Shown: positions 1-9,521 of the stretch, one piece after another
Numbering within the stretch: position 1 is the stretch's first letter
How the letters are laid out: every line of letters begins with the position of its first letter
Origin: Stutzerimonas nitrititolerans
GTDB lineage: Bacteria > Pseudomonadota > Gammaproteobacteria > Pseudomonadales > Pseudomonadaceae
Length of the DNA stretch: 64,000 nucleotides
Assembly: GCF_003696285.1 (NCBI RefSeq)
Contig: NZ_RFFL01000002.1
Span: 248,001-312,000 of the forward strand
Reading direction: 5' to 3'
Translations under genes and position numbers: made by a program
Notes under the pieces: model-generated
Told to the model about the DNA's origin: nothing
The model's database searches: none
The model's input: the letters and a program-made list of their open reading frames with translations, nothing else

Positions 1-1
1 C

Positions 2-796
2 ACCGGCGACGAGATCCACACCTCCATGGAAGCCGGCCCGGTGGTACGCAAGGCCGCGATGAAGGCCGAGAAGTGGATCAGCTCCTACGAGGACAACAAC
101 GTCGACGTCGGCCTGGCCTGCGGCCTGCAGGGCAAGGCACAGATCGGCAAGGGCATGTGGGCCATGCCCGACCTGATGGCCGGCATGCTCGAGCAGAAGA
201 TCGGCCACCCGATGGCCGGCGCCAACACCGCCTGGGTTCCCTCGCCGACCGCCGCTACCCTGCACGCCCTGCACTACCACAAGGTCGACGTGTTCGCCCG
301 CCAGGCCGAGCTGACCCAGCGCGCCAAGGCCTCGGTCGACGACATCCTGACCATCCCCCTGGCCAAGGACACCAACTGGAGCGAAGAGGAAAAGCGCAAC
401 GAGCTGGACAACAACTCTCAGGGCATCCTCGGCTACATGGTGCGCTGGGTCGAGCAGGGCGTGGGCTGCTCCAAGGTGCCGGACATCAACGATGTCGCGC
501 TGATGGAAGACCGTGCCACCCTGCGTATCTCCAGCCAACACATGGCCAACTGGATGCGCCACGGCGTGGTGAGCCAGGAGCAGGTCGTCGAAAGCCTCAA
601 GCGCATGGCGCCAGTAGTCGACCGCCAGAACGAAGGTGATCCGCTGTACCGCCCGATGGCGCCGGACTTCGACAACAGCGTGGCCTTCCAGGCCGCACTG
701 GAACTGGTCCTCGAAGGCACCAAGCAGCCCAACGGCTACACCGAGCCGGTACTGCACCGTCGCCGCCGCGAGTTCAAGGCCAAGAACGGCCTGTAA
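2..796 (+). CDS. glcB: Malate synthase G, C-terminal part (5' end outside window)
   Basis: Condenses glyoxylate and acetyl-CoA to malate in the glyoxylate bypass; cytoplasmic. Only the last 264 codons are present. The frame is open from base 2 and begins with [13 protein letters not shown], a stretch typical of malate synthase G, followed by the conserved block around [23 protein letters not shown]. No stop occurs before the window edge, so the start lies upstream. A rho-independent terminator follows directly, so this is probably the last gene of its transcript. The enzyme fits with the organic-acid symporter further along the window. Identification rests on recognisable family sequence. Confidence 0.95.
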   Translation, partial: TGDEIHTSMEAGPVVRKAAMKAEKWISSYEDNNVDVGLACGLQGKAQIGKGMWAMPDLMAGMLEQKIGHPMAGANTAWVPSPTAATLHALHYHKVDVFARQAELTQRAKASVDDILTIPLAKDTNWSEEEKRNELDNNSQGILGYMVRWVEQGVGCSKVPDINDVALMEDRATLRISSQHMANWMRHGVVSQEQVVESLKRMAPVVDRQNEGDPLYRPMAPDFDNSVAFQAALELVLEGTKQPNGYTEPVLHRRRREFKAKNGL

Positions 797-814
797 ACCG
801 CAGCAGCGCCAAGG

Positions 815-841
815 AAAACCGCCCTCCGGGGCGGTTTTTTT
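815..841 (+). terminator. Rho-independent terminator of glcB
   Basis: A GC-rich hairpin with arms AAACCGCC and GGCGGTTT is followed by a run of T residues, 20 bases after the glcB stop codon. Confidence 0.9.
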
Positions 842-1005
842 ATGGCCGGGAATAAGGGGAAATCCGCCGAATGGCCTTCAGGTTCCGCCAGCAGGGGTCG
901 ATAACGTGACCGAAAGAACAGATTCAGTCACAATATTTCCGACTAGTGGCCTTTCAGTATCACGCCCTGTTCCGTAGTATCCGCTGCCCGCCGTGGAGTT
1001 GAGCA

Positions 1006-2628
1006 ATGTTCAAGAATTTCTCCCTGACCGCCAAGCTGCTACTGGTGCCTGCCGTCGCTCTGTTCGGGCTGATCCTCTATGTCGGCTACACCTCGCTGCA
1101 GCTGTCGGCCACCGATTCGCGCCTGGTGATGCTGGAAACTCAGAGCTACCCCACCCTGGAAAAAGCCGACGCGGTGATCTTTCAGTTCTCACGCATACCG
1201 GGATTGCTCAACAACGCGGTGGCCGCCGGGGAAGCCGGAATTCTCGGCGAAGCGCGCGAAGTGCTGCAGGAAATCGACACGCAGCACCAGGCGCTGGCGG
1301 CACTGCTGAGCGACCAGCCCCAGCGACGTGCTGCGCTGGATAGCTGGCGCAACGCCGTGAAGGGCTATGCCGACAACGCGCTCGACGCCTCGGCGAAACT
1401 GATCGACGGCAGCGCTTCGTTCGACGACCTGCGGCCCAGCCTCGATCGCATGGCCAACGATCTGGCCCAGGCGCAGAAACAGGCGGCCGATTTCCGCTCC
1501 GGCGCCTACGAGGACTTCCAGCAGACGCTCGCCCAGACCCGCGAAGCCAATGCGGCGACCACGCGCCTGGGGATCATCCTCAGCCTCGCCCTGGTGATTC
1601 TGGTAAGCCTCGGCGCCTGGCTGGTGATCCGCAGTGTGATGGCCAACGTGCGCGGCGTGATCGCCTCGCTGCAGTCCATCGCCCGCGGCGATGGCGACCT
1701 CACCCAGCGTGTCAACGTCGAGTCGAACGACGAAATCGGCGCCATGATCGAGCTGTTCAACGGCTTTCTCGACAAACTGCAGGGCACCATTCGCCAGATC
1801 ATCGATGCGGCCTCGCCGCTCGGCCAGGTGTCGACCGAACTGTACAAGCTGACCCAGGGTTCGGAAGAGAACGCCAAGTCGCAGCAGCACCACACCGATT
1901 CCATCACGCGCGACATTCTCACCATGACCGGCAGCATCCAGGAAGTGGCGCAGCGCTCGCGCCAGGCCTCCGACGAGGCCAACGCCGCCGCTCGCCAGAC
2001 AGCGACCGCACGCGAGCATGTCAGCAGTCTGTCCTCCGGCATTCACGACCTGGGCGACAGCGTGATGAGCGCGGTGCAGGCCATGGAGCAGCTGGAAGAG
2101 GAAACCCAGGAGGTCGGCTCCGTGCTGACCGTGATCCGCAGCATCGCCGAACAGACCAACCTGCTGGCGCTCAACGCAGCCATCGAGGCGGCCCGCGCCG
2201 GCGAGCAGGGCCGCGGCTTCGCGGTAGTCGCCGATGAAGTGCGCAACCTGGCGCAAAAGACCACCGCCTCGACCGCCGAGATCCAGCAGATCATCCAGCG
2301 TCTGCAGAACAGCGCCAACACGGTGCTCAACGTCATGACCAGCAATGGCGAGAAATCCCGCGCGAGCATCGAACGCTCGCTGGAGGCCACCCAGCTGCTG
2401 GAGACCATCGCCCGGACGGTCAACCAGATCGACGAACTCAACGCCGGCATCGCCCAGTTCACCCAGGAGCAGATCGGCCTGTCGAGTTCCATCCAACAAG
2501 AAACCCAAGTGTTGCAGCAGGACGCCCAAGCAACCGCAAACGGCGCCGAAGCCACCGCTCGTCTCGGCGAGCAGCTGGTCGGTACCGGCGACCACCTGCG
2601 GGCGGCCACCGCCCAGTTCCGTGTTTAA
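1006..2628 (+). CDS. Methyl-accepting chemotaxis protein
   Basis: Transmembrane chemoreceptor of 540 residues that would signal to CheA/CheW. A first membrane helix lies at about residues 9-30, a periplasmic, probably helical-bundle sensor region runs to about 185, the second helix is at about 187-209, then comes a HAMP domain to about 262 and a long cytoplasmic signalling coiled coil. The hairpin tip carries the hallmark [23 protein letters not shown] sits 7 bases before the ATG. It is the first gene of an apparent three-gene transcript with a porin-like protein and a PstS-like binding protein (gaps of 22 and 11 bases), so its ligand may be delivered by that pair; this is inference. The ligand is unknown. 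Confidence 0.93.
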   Translation: MFKNFSLTAKLLLVPAVALFGLILYVGYTSLQLSATDSRLVMLETQSYPTLEKADAVIFQFSRIPGLLNNAVAAGEAGILGEAREVLQEIDTQHQALAALLSDQPQRRAALDSWRNAVKGYADNALDASAKLIDGSASFDDLRPSLDRMANDLAQAQKQAADFRSGAYEDFQQTLAQTREANAATTRLGIILSLALVILVSLGAWLVIRSVMANVRGVIASLQSIARGDGDLTQRVNVESNDEIGAMIELFNGFLDKLQGTIRQIIDAASPLGQVSTELYKLTQGSEENAKSQQHHTDSITRDILTMTGSIQEVAQRSRQASDEANAAARQTATAREHVSSLSSGIHDLGDSVMSAVQAMEQLEEETQEVGSVLTVIRSIAEQTNLLALNAAIEAARAGEQGRGFAVVADEVRNLAQKTTASTAEIQQIIQRLQNSANTVLNVMTSNGEKSRASIERSLEATQLLETIARTVNQIDELNAGIAQFTQEQIGLSSSIQQETQVLQQDAQATANGAEATARLGEQLVGTGDHLRAATAQFRV

Positions 2629-2650
2629 TCTGTCTTAGGAGCATCACCCC

Positions 2651-3781
2651 ATGACCGCAGTACGTGCCTTGAGCCTGGCAGTCGCCTGCCTGGCCGCAAC
2701 ACCGGCGTTCGCGCTGGATCAGGGCGACTATCGCTTCAACGGTTTCGGCACCCTCGGCTTCACCCATCTGGGTGGCGAAGAGGATGGCCGCAGCTATGGC
2801 ATTCAGGGCCAGACCAACGACTCCTGGCGCGGCGACCAGTTGTCCAAGTTCGGTGCACAATTTTCCTATGGCTTGACCGATACCCTCGGCGTGACCGTGC
2901 AGGCCACTGCCAAGGCCGAGCAGGACGAGTGGAAGGCCAACCTGGAGTGGGCGTACCTGTCTTGGCAGGCAGATGACAACCTGATGCTGCGCGGCGGCCG
3001 CCTGCGCAGCCCGGTGTTCATGTATTCCGAAACCCTGGACGTGGGTTACACCTACCCCTGGCTGCGCCTGCCGGATGAGGTCTACAGCCTCGTGCAGCTG
3101 ACCAGTTACGAAGGCGCCGACGCCGTCTACACCCTGCCGTTGTCCTATGGCTCCGTTACGTTCCAGCTCGCCGGCGGCCAGGCCAAGGATCGTGACTACT
3201 ACGCCTACGATGACCTGCACGACATGGACTACAAGGACATCTTCGGCGCCAGCGTGAGCCTGGCTAGCAACGACTATGGCACCCTGCGCGTCGGTTATGT
3301 CGAAGCCGCCCTGGATTCGCTGATTCAGGGCTACGTGCCAAGCATCGACCAGACTCTGCCCTGGCTGGAACTGCGCGGCGCGAAAGGCAAGTTCACCTCT
3401 GTTGGCTACCAGTACGACAACGGCGCCTGGCTCACCGCCAACGAATGGGTGCGTCGCGTCATCGAAGGCGACGGGCAGCAGGCCATCGACGCCTTCTACC
3501 TCATGGGCGGCCGTCGCTTCGGTGACTTCCTCGCTCACCTGACCTACGCCCAGCTGGACGAGCAGGACGGCCGCCAGAACTCCTGGACAGCCGGCCTGAA
3601 CTATCAGTTGCGGTCTACCGTGGTGCTGAAGGGCGAATACAAGCGCGTCGATACGTCCGGTGGTTCGGACGGCGTGTTCACCCGCAATGCGCAGGAAGTA
3701 TTCGACAATGCCATGGGCGCCGCCCCGACCCGCAACTACGACGGCGATATCGTCTCCGTCGGCGTCGACTTCGTATTCTGA
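2651..3781 (+). CDS. Porin-like outer-membrane beta-barrel protein
   Basis: A 376-residue exported protein. The N-terminus has a clear Sec signal peptide (LAVACLAATPAFA, cleavage near residue 22). The mature part is rich in alternating polar/aromatic segments such as DYRFNGFGTLGF and ends VDFVF, with the terminal phenylalanine typical of barrel proteins assembled by BamA. AGGAG lies 9 bases before the ATG. It sits between a chemoreceptor and a PstS-like protein in one probable operon. I cannot name a characterised family or substrate; a passive diffusion role for an anion or organic solute is inference from its neighbours. Confidence 0.75.
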   Translation: MTAVRALSLAVACLAATPAFALDQGDYRFNGFGTLGFTHLGGEEDGRSYGIQGQTNDSWRGDQLSKFGAQFSYGLTDTLGVTVQATAKAEQDEWKANLEWAYLSWQADDNLMLRGGRLRSPVFMYSETLDVGYTYPWLRLPDEVYSLVQLTSYEGADAVYTLPLSYGSVTFQLAGGQAKDRDYYAYDDLHDMDYKDIFGASVSLASNDYGTLRVGYVEAALDSLIQGYVPSIDQTLPWLELRGAKGKFTSVGYQYDNGAWLTANEWVRRVIEGDGQQAIDAFYLMGGRRFGDFLAHLTYAQLDEQDGRQNSWTAGLNYQLRSTVVLKGEYKRVDTSGGSDGVFTRNAQEVFDNAMGAAPTRNYDGDIVSVGVDFVF

Positions 3782-3792
3782 GGAGCGTCCAG

Positions 3793-4197
3793 ATGAAAGC
3801 ATCCATTCGCGCCCTCGGTGGCCTGGCGCTGCTCGGCGTGGCCGTCCTGGCCCAGGCCGAGGTCTCCGTGATCGTCAACCCCGGCGCAACCAAGGCACCG
3901 TCGCAATCGGAAGTCGCCAACATCTTTCTGGGCAAGGACAAGTCCATGAAAGGCGTCGACCTCAAGGACTGGACACCGACCAAGGAAAGCTTCTATTCGG
4001 CCGTCACCAACAAGAACGAGTCGCAGCTGAAGTCCTACTGGTCCGGCCTGATCTTCACCGGCAAGGGCCAGGCAATGGCCAGTGTCGCGGATGATGCGGC
4101 CGTGGTGGCCAAGGTCGCGGCCGAAGCGGACGCCATCGGCTACGTCGACAGCGCCGCGGTCAACGATTCGGTCAAGGTGCTGTTCACCCTGCCCTGA
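3793..4197 (+). CDS. Small PstS-like periplasmic substrate-binding protein
   Basis: A 134-residue secreted protein with signal peptide (LALLGVAVLAQA, cleavage near residue 22). The mature sequence VSVIVNPGATKAPSQSEVANIFLGK resembles the N-terminal lobe of phosphate-binding PstS-type proteins, but the length covers about one lobe only, compared with more than 300 residues in classical PstS. No ABC permease or ATPase follows, so it is unlikely to serve a transporter directly. As third gene after the chemoreceptor and porin-like gene it may present a ligand to the receptor. A hairpin follows the stop codon. Family call is moderate, function is inferred. Confidence 0.75.
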   Translation: MKASIRALGGLALLGVAVLAQAEVSVIVNPGATKAPSQSEVANIFLGKDKSMKGVDLKDWTPTKESFYSAVTNKNESQLKSYWSGLIFTGKGQAMASVADDAAVVAKVAAEADAIGYVDSAAVNDSVKVLFTLP

Positions 4198-4200
4198 TCG

Positions 4201-4227
4201 GCGAAAGCCCCGGACAGGGGCTTTCGC
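4201..4227 (+). terminator. Strong stem-loop ending the chemoreceptor operon
   Basis: Perfect 11-bp arms GCGAAAGCCCC and GGGGCTTTCGC with a 5-base loop start 3 bases after the stop codon. A T run is lacking after the stem, so termination may be incomplete or the structure may mainly protect the 3' end. Confidence 0.65.
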
Positions 4228-4474
4228 TCAGCGTTCTCCCGCACAAGCCGGCACCGCACCGCTTTCGCGGACGCGTCCTCGCGGCGAGCACGAACGTCCC
4301 GCGCGCTCGAAGTCAGTCCTACAGCGCCCGTCGCCGGCTCTTTACCTGCAGTAACACCTTGGGACGGCTGGCTGATCTCGGTCAGTCGGCCGCTCCTTTC
4401 CCCGGGCTAGACTTACGTCCAATGTGCCCTGAGCCCTCTGCGGCACACCATGTCCAGAAAACGGAAGGGGAACC

Positions 4475-6409
4475 ATGAGCAAAGCTGACGCCTTCGCCGA
4501 GGCCGGGAAGACGGCGGTGCTGCAGAACGTCCACGGCACCATGGAGTTTCTGCGCAAGCACCCGCCCTTCAACCAGATGGAGCAGGTACATCTCGCCTAT
4601 CTCGTGGAAAACTGCCAGCTGCGTTTTTATGCCGAAGGCGAGTGCATCCTCTCCCCCGACGATGGCACGGTCGAACACTTCTACATCATCAAGCAGGGCC
4701 GCGTTCACGGGCAGCGCCCGCATACCGCCAAGCGCGGTACCGAAACCACCTTCGAGGTCATCGTCGGCGAATGCTTCCCGATGGCCGCGCTGATGGGCGA
4801 GCGTGCCACCCGCACGGCGCACCTGGCGGCCGAGGACACCTTCTGCCTGTTGCTGAACAAACCGGCCTTCGTCAAGCTGGTGTCCATTTCGGACGAATTC
4901 CGCGAGTTCGCCATGCGCGGGGTCAGCAGCCTGCTCGACCAGGTCAACCAGCAGGCGCAGCTGCGCGCGGTGGAAAGCCTGGGCGAAAACTATTCCCTGG
5001 AAACCCGTATCGGTGAGCTGGCCATCCACGAACCCGTCTGCTGCGCGCCGGACATGCCGCTGAACCAGGCCGTCAGCCTGATGCACTCGCGCAACGTCGG
5101 CAGCGTGGTCATCGTCGACGGGCAGATGCATGCGCAAGGCATATTCACCCTGCGCGACCTGCGCCGGCTGGTGGGCGAAGGCATCGCCGATCTGTCGTTA
5201 CCGATTGCACAGGTGATGACGCCCTCGCCTTTCGGTCTGCCACCCGATGCCACGGCCTTCGACGCGGCGATCGCCATGACCGAACGGCGCATCGCCCATA
5301 TCTGCGTGATCAACAAGGGACGTCTCTGCGGCGTGCTTTCCGAACGCGACCTGTTCTCGCTGCAACGCGTGGATCTGGTGCATCTGGCGCAGACCATCCT
5401 GCATGCCGACCGTATCGAGACGCTGGTGTCCATACGCGATCGCATTCGCCAGCTGGTCGACAACATGCTCGCCCATGGCGCCTCTTCGACGCAGATCACC
5501 CACATCATCACGCTGCTCAACGATCACACCGTACGACGAGTCATTGAGCTGGCCATCGCGGACGTTGGCGACCCGGGCGTCCCGTTCAGCTGGTTGTGCT
5601 TCGGCAGCGAAGGCCGCAGCGAACAGACCCTGCACACCGACCAGGACAACGGCATCCTGTTCGAGGCGCAGGACACCGCCGAAGCCGCGCACATCCGCGG
5701 GCGCCTGCTGCCGCTGGCCGAGCGCATCAACCGCGACCTGGATACCTGCGGCTTTACCCTGTGCAAGGGCAACATCATGGCCGGCAATCCGCAGCTGTGC
5801 CTGTCGCGCCAGGAATGGAGAAGACGCTTCAGCTCGTTCGTCCGCGAATCGACGCCGGAGAACCTGCTCGGCAGCACCATCTATTTCGATCTGCGCGTGG
5901 TCTGGGGGCCACCCGAAGGCTGTGATCACCTGCGCGAGCAGTTTCTCGAAGATATCCGGGACAACCGCATCTTCCAGCGCATGATGGCCGAGAACGCCTT
6001 GCGCCATCGCCCGCCGGTGGGCCGCTTCCGCGATTTCGTGGTCACGCGCAAGGGCGAAGGCAAGGCCACGCTCGACCTCAAGGTGCAAGGCCTGACGCCC
6101 TTCGTCGACGGCGCGCGCCTGCTTGCCCTCAGTCACGGCGTCGGTGCCTGCAACACCTTGGAGCGCCTGCGTCAGCTGGTCGAGCAGGAGGTAATCGACA
6201 AACAGGATGGTGCGGCCTACGAAGAGGCCTATCATTTCATCCAGCAGACGCGCATGCAGCAGCATCAGCAGCAGGCGCGCGCGGGTCAGCCCTACTCCAA
6301 CCGGCTCGACCCCGACACCCTCAATCATCTGGATCGGCGCATCCTGCGCGAATCCTTCCGGCAGGCGCAGCGCCTGCAGAGTAGTCTGGCAATGCGTTAT
6401 CAACTATGA
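4475..6409 (+). CDS. Cyclic-nucleotide-binding / CBS / DUF294 nucleotidyltransferase-like protein
   Basis: A 644-residue cytoplasmic signalling protein. Order: cNMP-binding-like domain (about 25-145), a pair of CBS domains (about 165-280), a DUF294 nucleotidyltransferase-like domain with GSEGRSEQT and HTDQDN (about 376-390), and a C-terminal DUF294 helical domain to the end. Proteins of this type resemble the GlnD-type transferase fold, though the modified target is unknown. The stop overlaps the start of the exonuclease gene (TATGA), so the two are co-translated. Homologues commonly neighbour the VC_2705-type symporter, which lies on the opposite strand at 10.5 kb here. A -10-like TAGACT is at 4409-4414. 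The 4228-4474 gap holds no other gene. Confidence 0.88.
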   Translation: MSKADAFAEAGKTAVLQNVHGTMEFLRKHPPFNQMEQVHLAYLVENCQLRFYAEGECILSPDDGTVEHFYIIKQGRVHGQRPHTAKRGTETTFEVIVGECFPMAALMGERATRTAHLAAEDTFCLLLNKPAFVKLVSISDEFREFAMRGVSSLLDQVNQQAQLRAVESLGENYSLETRIGELAIHEPVCCAPDMPLNQAVSLMHSRNVGSVVIVDGQMHAQGIFTLRDLRRLVGEGIADLSLPIAQVMTPSPFGLPPDATAFDAAIAMTERRIAHICVINKGRLCGVLSERDLFSLQRVDLVHLAQTILHADRIETLVSIRDRIRQLVDNMLAHGASSTQITHIITLLNDHTVRRVIELAIADVGDPGVPFSWLCFGSEGRSEQTLHTDQDNGILFEAQDTAEAAHIRGRLLPLAERINRDLDTCGFTLCKGNIMAGNPQLCLSRQEWRRRFSSFVRESTPENLLGSTIYFDLRVVWGPPEGCDHLREQFLEDIRDNRIFQRMMAENALRHRPPVGRFRDFVVTRKGEGKATLDLKVQGLTPFVDGARLLALSHGVGACNTLERLRQLVEQEVIDKQDGAAYEEAYHFIQQTRMQQHQQQARAGQPYSNRLDPDTLNHLDRRILRESFRQAQRLQSSLAMRYQL

Positions 6410-7110
6410 ATATGGCCTGGTTCAAAGCGCGAGGCCCCTTGCTGGATCTCGAACAGATTCAGCGTCGTGACCGACTGTCGTCCCCGGCCCCGCTGGACGA
6501 CTGCCCACTCGAGCAGCAACGCCTGGTCGTGCTGGATCTGGAAACCAGCGGCCTGGATACCCGCCGCGATGTCGTGCTGTCGATAGGCGCGGTGGTCATC
6601 GACCAGGGCGCTATCGATCTGGGCGAACAGTTCGAACGCACGCTGCGGCGCCCCGACCAAGAGCTCAGCGAGAGCGTGCTGATCCACGGTATCGCACCCA
6701 GCGAGCTGGCATCGGGATGTGAACCGGCCGAGGCGCTGCTGGATTTCATGGAGTTCGTCGGCGACAGCCCGATCCTGGCCTTTCACGCCGGGTTCGACCA
6801 ACGCATGCTCGCCCGCGCCCTGAAAACCTCGCTGGGCTACAAGCTGCGCCATCCCTTCATGGATGTCGCGGAAATAGCTCCGATGCTCTGCCCGGACAAC
6901 CGTCCCAGCCGCAACGGCCTGGATGACTGGACCCGGCACTTTCGCCTGCAGGTGCTGCAACGCCACCATGCCAGTGCGGATGCGCTGGTGACCGCCGAGA
7001 TCGCACTGATTCTCTTCAGTCGTGCCCGCCGGCAAGGGGTGAACAGCATGAAAGCCCTGAACCTGCGGCTGGCCAACTGGCGCAAGCGGCAACAGGCACG
7101 CCTGATGTGA
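6406..7110 (+). CDS. DEDDh-type 3'-5' exonuclease (DnaQ/PolC epsilon-like)
   Basis: A 234-residue protein with the DnaQ-like exonuclease fold. Motif I is VLDLETSGLD (about residues 42-51), the central motif lies in AFHAGFDQR (about 125-133), and motif III has HHASADA with the catalytic His and Asp (about 187-193). It would remove 3' nucleotides from DNA or RNA using two metal ions. The ATG overlaps the stop of the DUF294 gene; a second ATG two codons later is also possible. It lacks the clamp-binding and alpha-binding parts expected of a replicative epsilon subunit, so it is more likely accessory. Its pairing with the CBS-DUF294 gene suggests a shared but unknown role. Confidence 0.87.
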   Translation: MNMAWFKARGPLLDLEQIQRRDRLSSPAPLDDCPLEQQRLVVLDLETSGLDTRRDVVLSIGAVVIDQGAIDLGEQFERTLRRPDQELSESVLIHGIAPSELASGCEPAEALLDFMEFVGDSPILAFHAGFDQRMLARALKTSLGYKLRHPFMDVAEIAPMLCPDNRPSRNGLDDWTRHFRLQVLQRHHASADALVTAEIALILFSRARRQGVNSMKALNLRLANWRKRQQARLM

Positions 7111-7160
7111 TGCTGCCTCAGCGTGCAGGCTGATAGCGAGCGACATGCATTCAGTTAACG

Positions 7161-7208
7161 CCGGTACCGTCAAAGCTCCCACTTCCCCAGTGGGAGTTCA
7201 TGTACCGG
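7161..7208. terminator. Nested inverted repeat between convergent genes
   Basis: An inner hairpin with arms CTCCCAC (7176-7182) and GTGGGAG (7190-7196) is enclosed by an outer pair CCGGTAC (7161-7167) and GTACCGG (7202-7208). It lies between the exonuclease stop and the convergent DUF2931 stop, where a two-way terminator is expected, but no T run is present. It could also mark the edge of the inserted effector module. Confidence 0.5.
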
Positions 7209-7241
7209 AGACATGGTGACACATCAAGCAGCCTCTCCAGC

Positions 7242-7895
7242 TCACCAACTCCCGTACGGAATACCGAAGCGCTCGATGTAACGCTTGGAGGCTTCGGGTA
7301 GTGGGTAGTAGTGACCATTGGACTGGCCCTGGTGTGGCCCTAGCGGTTCTACCTCGGCCTGGCCGCGGGCGACTTTGATCGGGCGATAGCAGCTATCCCA
7401 GGCCCAGACCTGTATGACGCCACCCGGCGCGAGGCCCAGGGTCAAGGTTGCGAAATAACTGGACGGTTCGTCAGGCTGCTCGGGGCAGCGCCGAGCGGTG
7501 GCATCGTGCATCACCTGTCGGGCTTCATCCGGTATATCCACCCAGGCGCGGTACGTCCGCTCTTCCACTATCGACTGCCAGCGGACGAATACCCGGCGCG
7601 GCAATGCCGCGCCGATCGCAGGCCTACCGCCAGCACCCACCCACTTCCAGCCCCGCGCGGACTCCGTCCCGTCCTCGGGCTGGGCACTGGACGCCAACCC
7701 GGAACTCACCCGTCGGATCAACTTGCCTTGCACATCTTCAACGGCGGCGATTTCAACCCACACGGTCATGTAGGCCGGCGTGGAGAAGCCCAGTTGCCAC
7801 CAGCGTGCATGCGGGTCTCCTTTCCCCGACAGCGGGTCCAAGGCCTGACAGCCGGTCACGAACATCACACCCAGCAAGGTTAGAAAAAACTTCAT
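7242..7895 (-). CDS. DUF2931-family lipoprotein, probable immunity protein to the adjacent lipase effector
   Basis: A 217-residue predicted lipoprotein: MKFFLTLLGVMFVTGC gives a signal peptide with lipobox VTGC. It shares the family pattern WWQLGFSTPAYMTVWVE, the RVFVRWQS motif and the C-terminal IPYGSW with the two DUF2931 genes at 38.0-39.2 kb. The start is placed at ATG 7895 because the AAGGAG ribosome site, which overlaps the effector's TAA stop, has correct spacing to it; a GTG at 7904 is too close. A periplasm-anchored protein that blocks a phospholipase delivered into the periplasm is the likely role, inferred from neighbourhood and family. The homologous pair elsewhere in the window supports it. 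Confidence 0.82.
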   Translation of the reverse strand: MKFFLTLLGVMFVTGCQALDPLSGKGDPHARWWQLGFSTPAYMTVWVEIAAVEDVQGKLIRRVSSGLASSAQPEDGTESARGWKWVGAGGRPAIGAALPRRVFVRWQSIVEERTYRAWVDIPDEARQVMHDATARRCPEQPDEPSSYFATLTLGLAPGGVIQVWAWDSCYRPIKVARGQAEVEPLGPHQGQSNGHYYPLPEASKRYIERFGIPYGSW

Positions 7896-7907
7896 GAGTG
7901 GCACTCC

Positions 7908-9521
7908 TTAGCCGGACACATGGGGATGCCGAACCCGCACGGCATCCGCCGTGGGAGCATTGATGTAGAACAGCTTCATGCTGGTTCGCGGAGACTGGCC
8001 CTGCAACCGTAAAGGTGAGTTCCAGTGCGCGGAAACATGGATATAGCGCAGCTTGAGCAATGCCTCTTCGCTGGCCGTGGTGCTGTAGTCGCCCGCAACA
8101 AAGCGGTCGCACAGAGGCTGGAGCTCTGAAGGGATGGAATAGCTTGGGTCATGTTCATCGATCACGTTGAACCGCACGCCCTTCTGCCTAGCCAATTCAT
8201 ACATGACTCGCAAATACACCCGCGATAATTCGCCACGCACTGGCCGCTTGAGCTGCAAGGCGGCATAGACCCGCTTCTGCCGGGGCCCGTTGCGATCCTG
8301 CGGGTCCGGCTCCAGCAGTATCGGCTCTGGCGTCACGACTTCGAGCATATCTTCCGGCCAGCCGTTGGCTAGCCATTGGGCTCGCGCTTCGAGCGCGTCG
8401 CGATAGATGGAAGTGGTCTGCACATCGGTGCGTTCCCATACCGTCAGCGCCTGCATGGGGCTGACCAGCACGCACTCTTCGGCTTGTGCGTGGTAGCCGC
8501 CGCCGATATCCGAATGGACACCGGGCAGAACGATTTCCTGATGATCGGGCTTGACGTGGCTCAAGGGAAAGTTGGCGCGATGCTCGTCGCGGGCCACCAA
8601 CTGGATCACGTTGGGAAACAGCCGGCGCGACAAATGCAGGTTCAGGCCGGGGATGGCGGCACTGCGTACGTTGCCCAGATTGCCCAGCCCACCCACCGCC
8701 GCCACGGTATCGAACAGACCGATGAACCCCATATGGATGTCGCGCTGGTACTGGTCGATGAAGAAGCGGCTGAAGCCGTTCCCCGAACCCGGAATGGCCT
8801 CCCTCAGCGGCCCTCGGTCACCCCGCGCGACCTCGTTGGCGAAATGCCGCGCGGCCGCTGCGCCCCGGCTGAAGCCGAACGCATCGAAGGTAAGGGATGT
8901 GATCTCGATGTTTGGATTTTGATTTAAAAAAAGATTGAGACGCACCTTGACCTCGACAAAGGCGCCATACACCCGCGCGGCGATGCCCGTCTCCCCGCGC
9001 CCAAGTCCGGCGCCAAGAAGATTGTCTTCCCCTCCCGCCTGAGTACCGATGCCTTCGATATAAATCTTGAGACGCCCCTGTTTCTGTTCTCCGGCGCCCT
9101 CCGGGGTTGGCGATTCAGCATACAGATCCCAAAGCTTGTAAATATTGCTGACATCGTTGCCATAGCTGCTGTCCGGGTCGCTCATATAGGGTTTGCAAAT
9201 GGGATCCAGATCCTCTGGTCCAACCGGATGCTGGGCACCACAAAGAATACCCGTCGCAGTATTGTCAGCGTTGTTGCCGGTGCCATCGAAGAACACTGCG
9301 ATACGCATCGCGACGGGCGTTTTAGGTTCGGGCCTGGATAGCGGCGCGTGCTCGACGGTTGCCGGCTGGGCGAACCCCACTGATGCAACAGCCGCATTGG
9401 CCGTCAGTCCGGCATCTCTTCGGGAGCGCGGTCCTGCAAGCGGAGGGTTGGGCATGGCGGGCCGGCAAACACTGGGCATCACATGGTCGCAGGCCTTTTC
9501 CCAGTCACCTTTTCCATTCAT
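7908..9521 (-). CDS. Tle1-like (DUF2235) type VI secretion phospholipase effector, no PAAR domain
   Basis: A 537-residue alpha/beta-hydrolase of the DUF2235 family. FFDGTGNN begins the domain at residue 77, the nucleophile serine is in GFSRG (Ser218), and likely triad partners are Asp271 in GLFDTVAAVGG and His336 in GVHSDIGGGY. Tle1-family members attack phospholipids in rival cells after type VI delivery. The first 70 residues are a proline/alanine-rich region without a PAAR motif, unlike the paralogue at 36 kb, so it needs a separate carrier or VgrG; none is nearby. There is no signal peptide. AAGGA precedes the ATG by 10 bases. It is followed by its probable immunity gene. Confidence 0.86.
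   Translation of the reverse strand: MNGKGDWEKACDHVMPSVCRPAMPNPPLAGPRSRRDAGLTANAAVASVGFAQPATVEHAPLSRPEPKTPVAMRIAVFFDGTGNNADNTATGILCGAQHPVGPEDLDPICKPYMSDPDSSYGNDVSNIYKLWDLYAESPTPEGAGEQKQGRLKIYIEGIGTQAGGEDNLLGAGLGRGETGIAARVYGAFVEVKVRLNLFLNQNPNIEITSLTFDAFGFSRGAAAARHFANEVARGDRGPLREAIPGSGNGFSRFFIDQYQRDIHMGFIGLFDTVAAVGGLGNLGNVRSAAIPGLNLHLSRRLFPNVIQLVARDEHRANFPLSHVKPDHQEIVLPGVHSDIGGGYHAQAEECVLVSPMQALTVWERTDVQTTSIYRDALEARAQWLANGWPEDMLEVVTPEPILLEPDPQDRNGPRQKRVYAALQLKRPVRGELSRVYLRVMYELARQKGVRFNVIDEHDPSYSIPSELQPLCDRFVAGDYSTTASEEALLKLRYIHVSAHWNSPLRLQGQSPRTSMKLFYINAPTADAVRVRHPHVSG

Noticed and set aside
1189-2595. Long open frame of 468 codons on the minus strand over the chemoreceptor
   Set aside because: It is a composition artefact of GC-rich coding DNA in the opposite frame; the plus frame has full MCP signatures.
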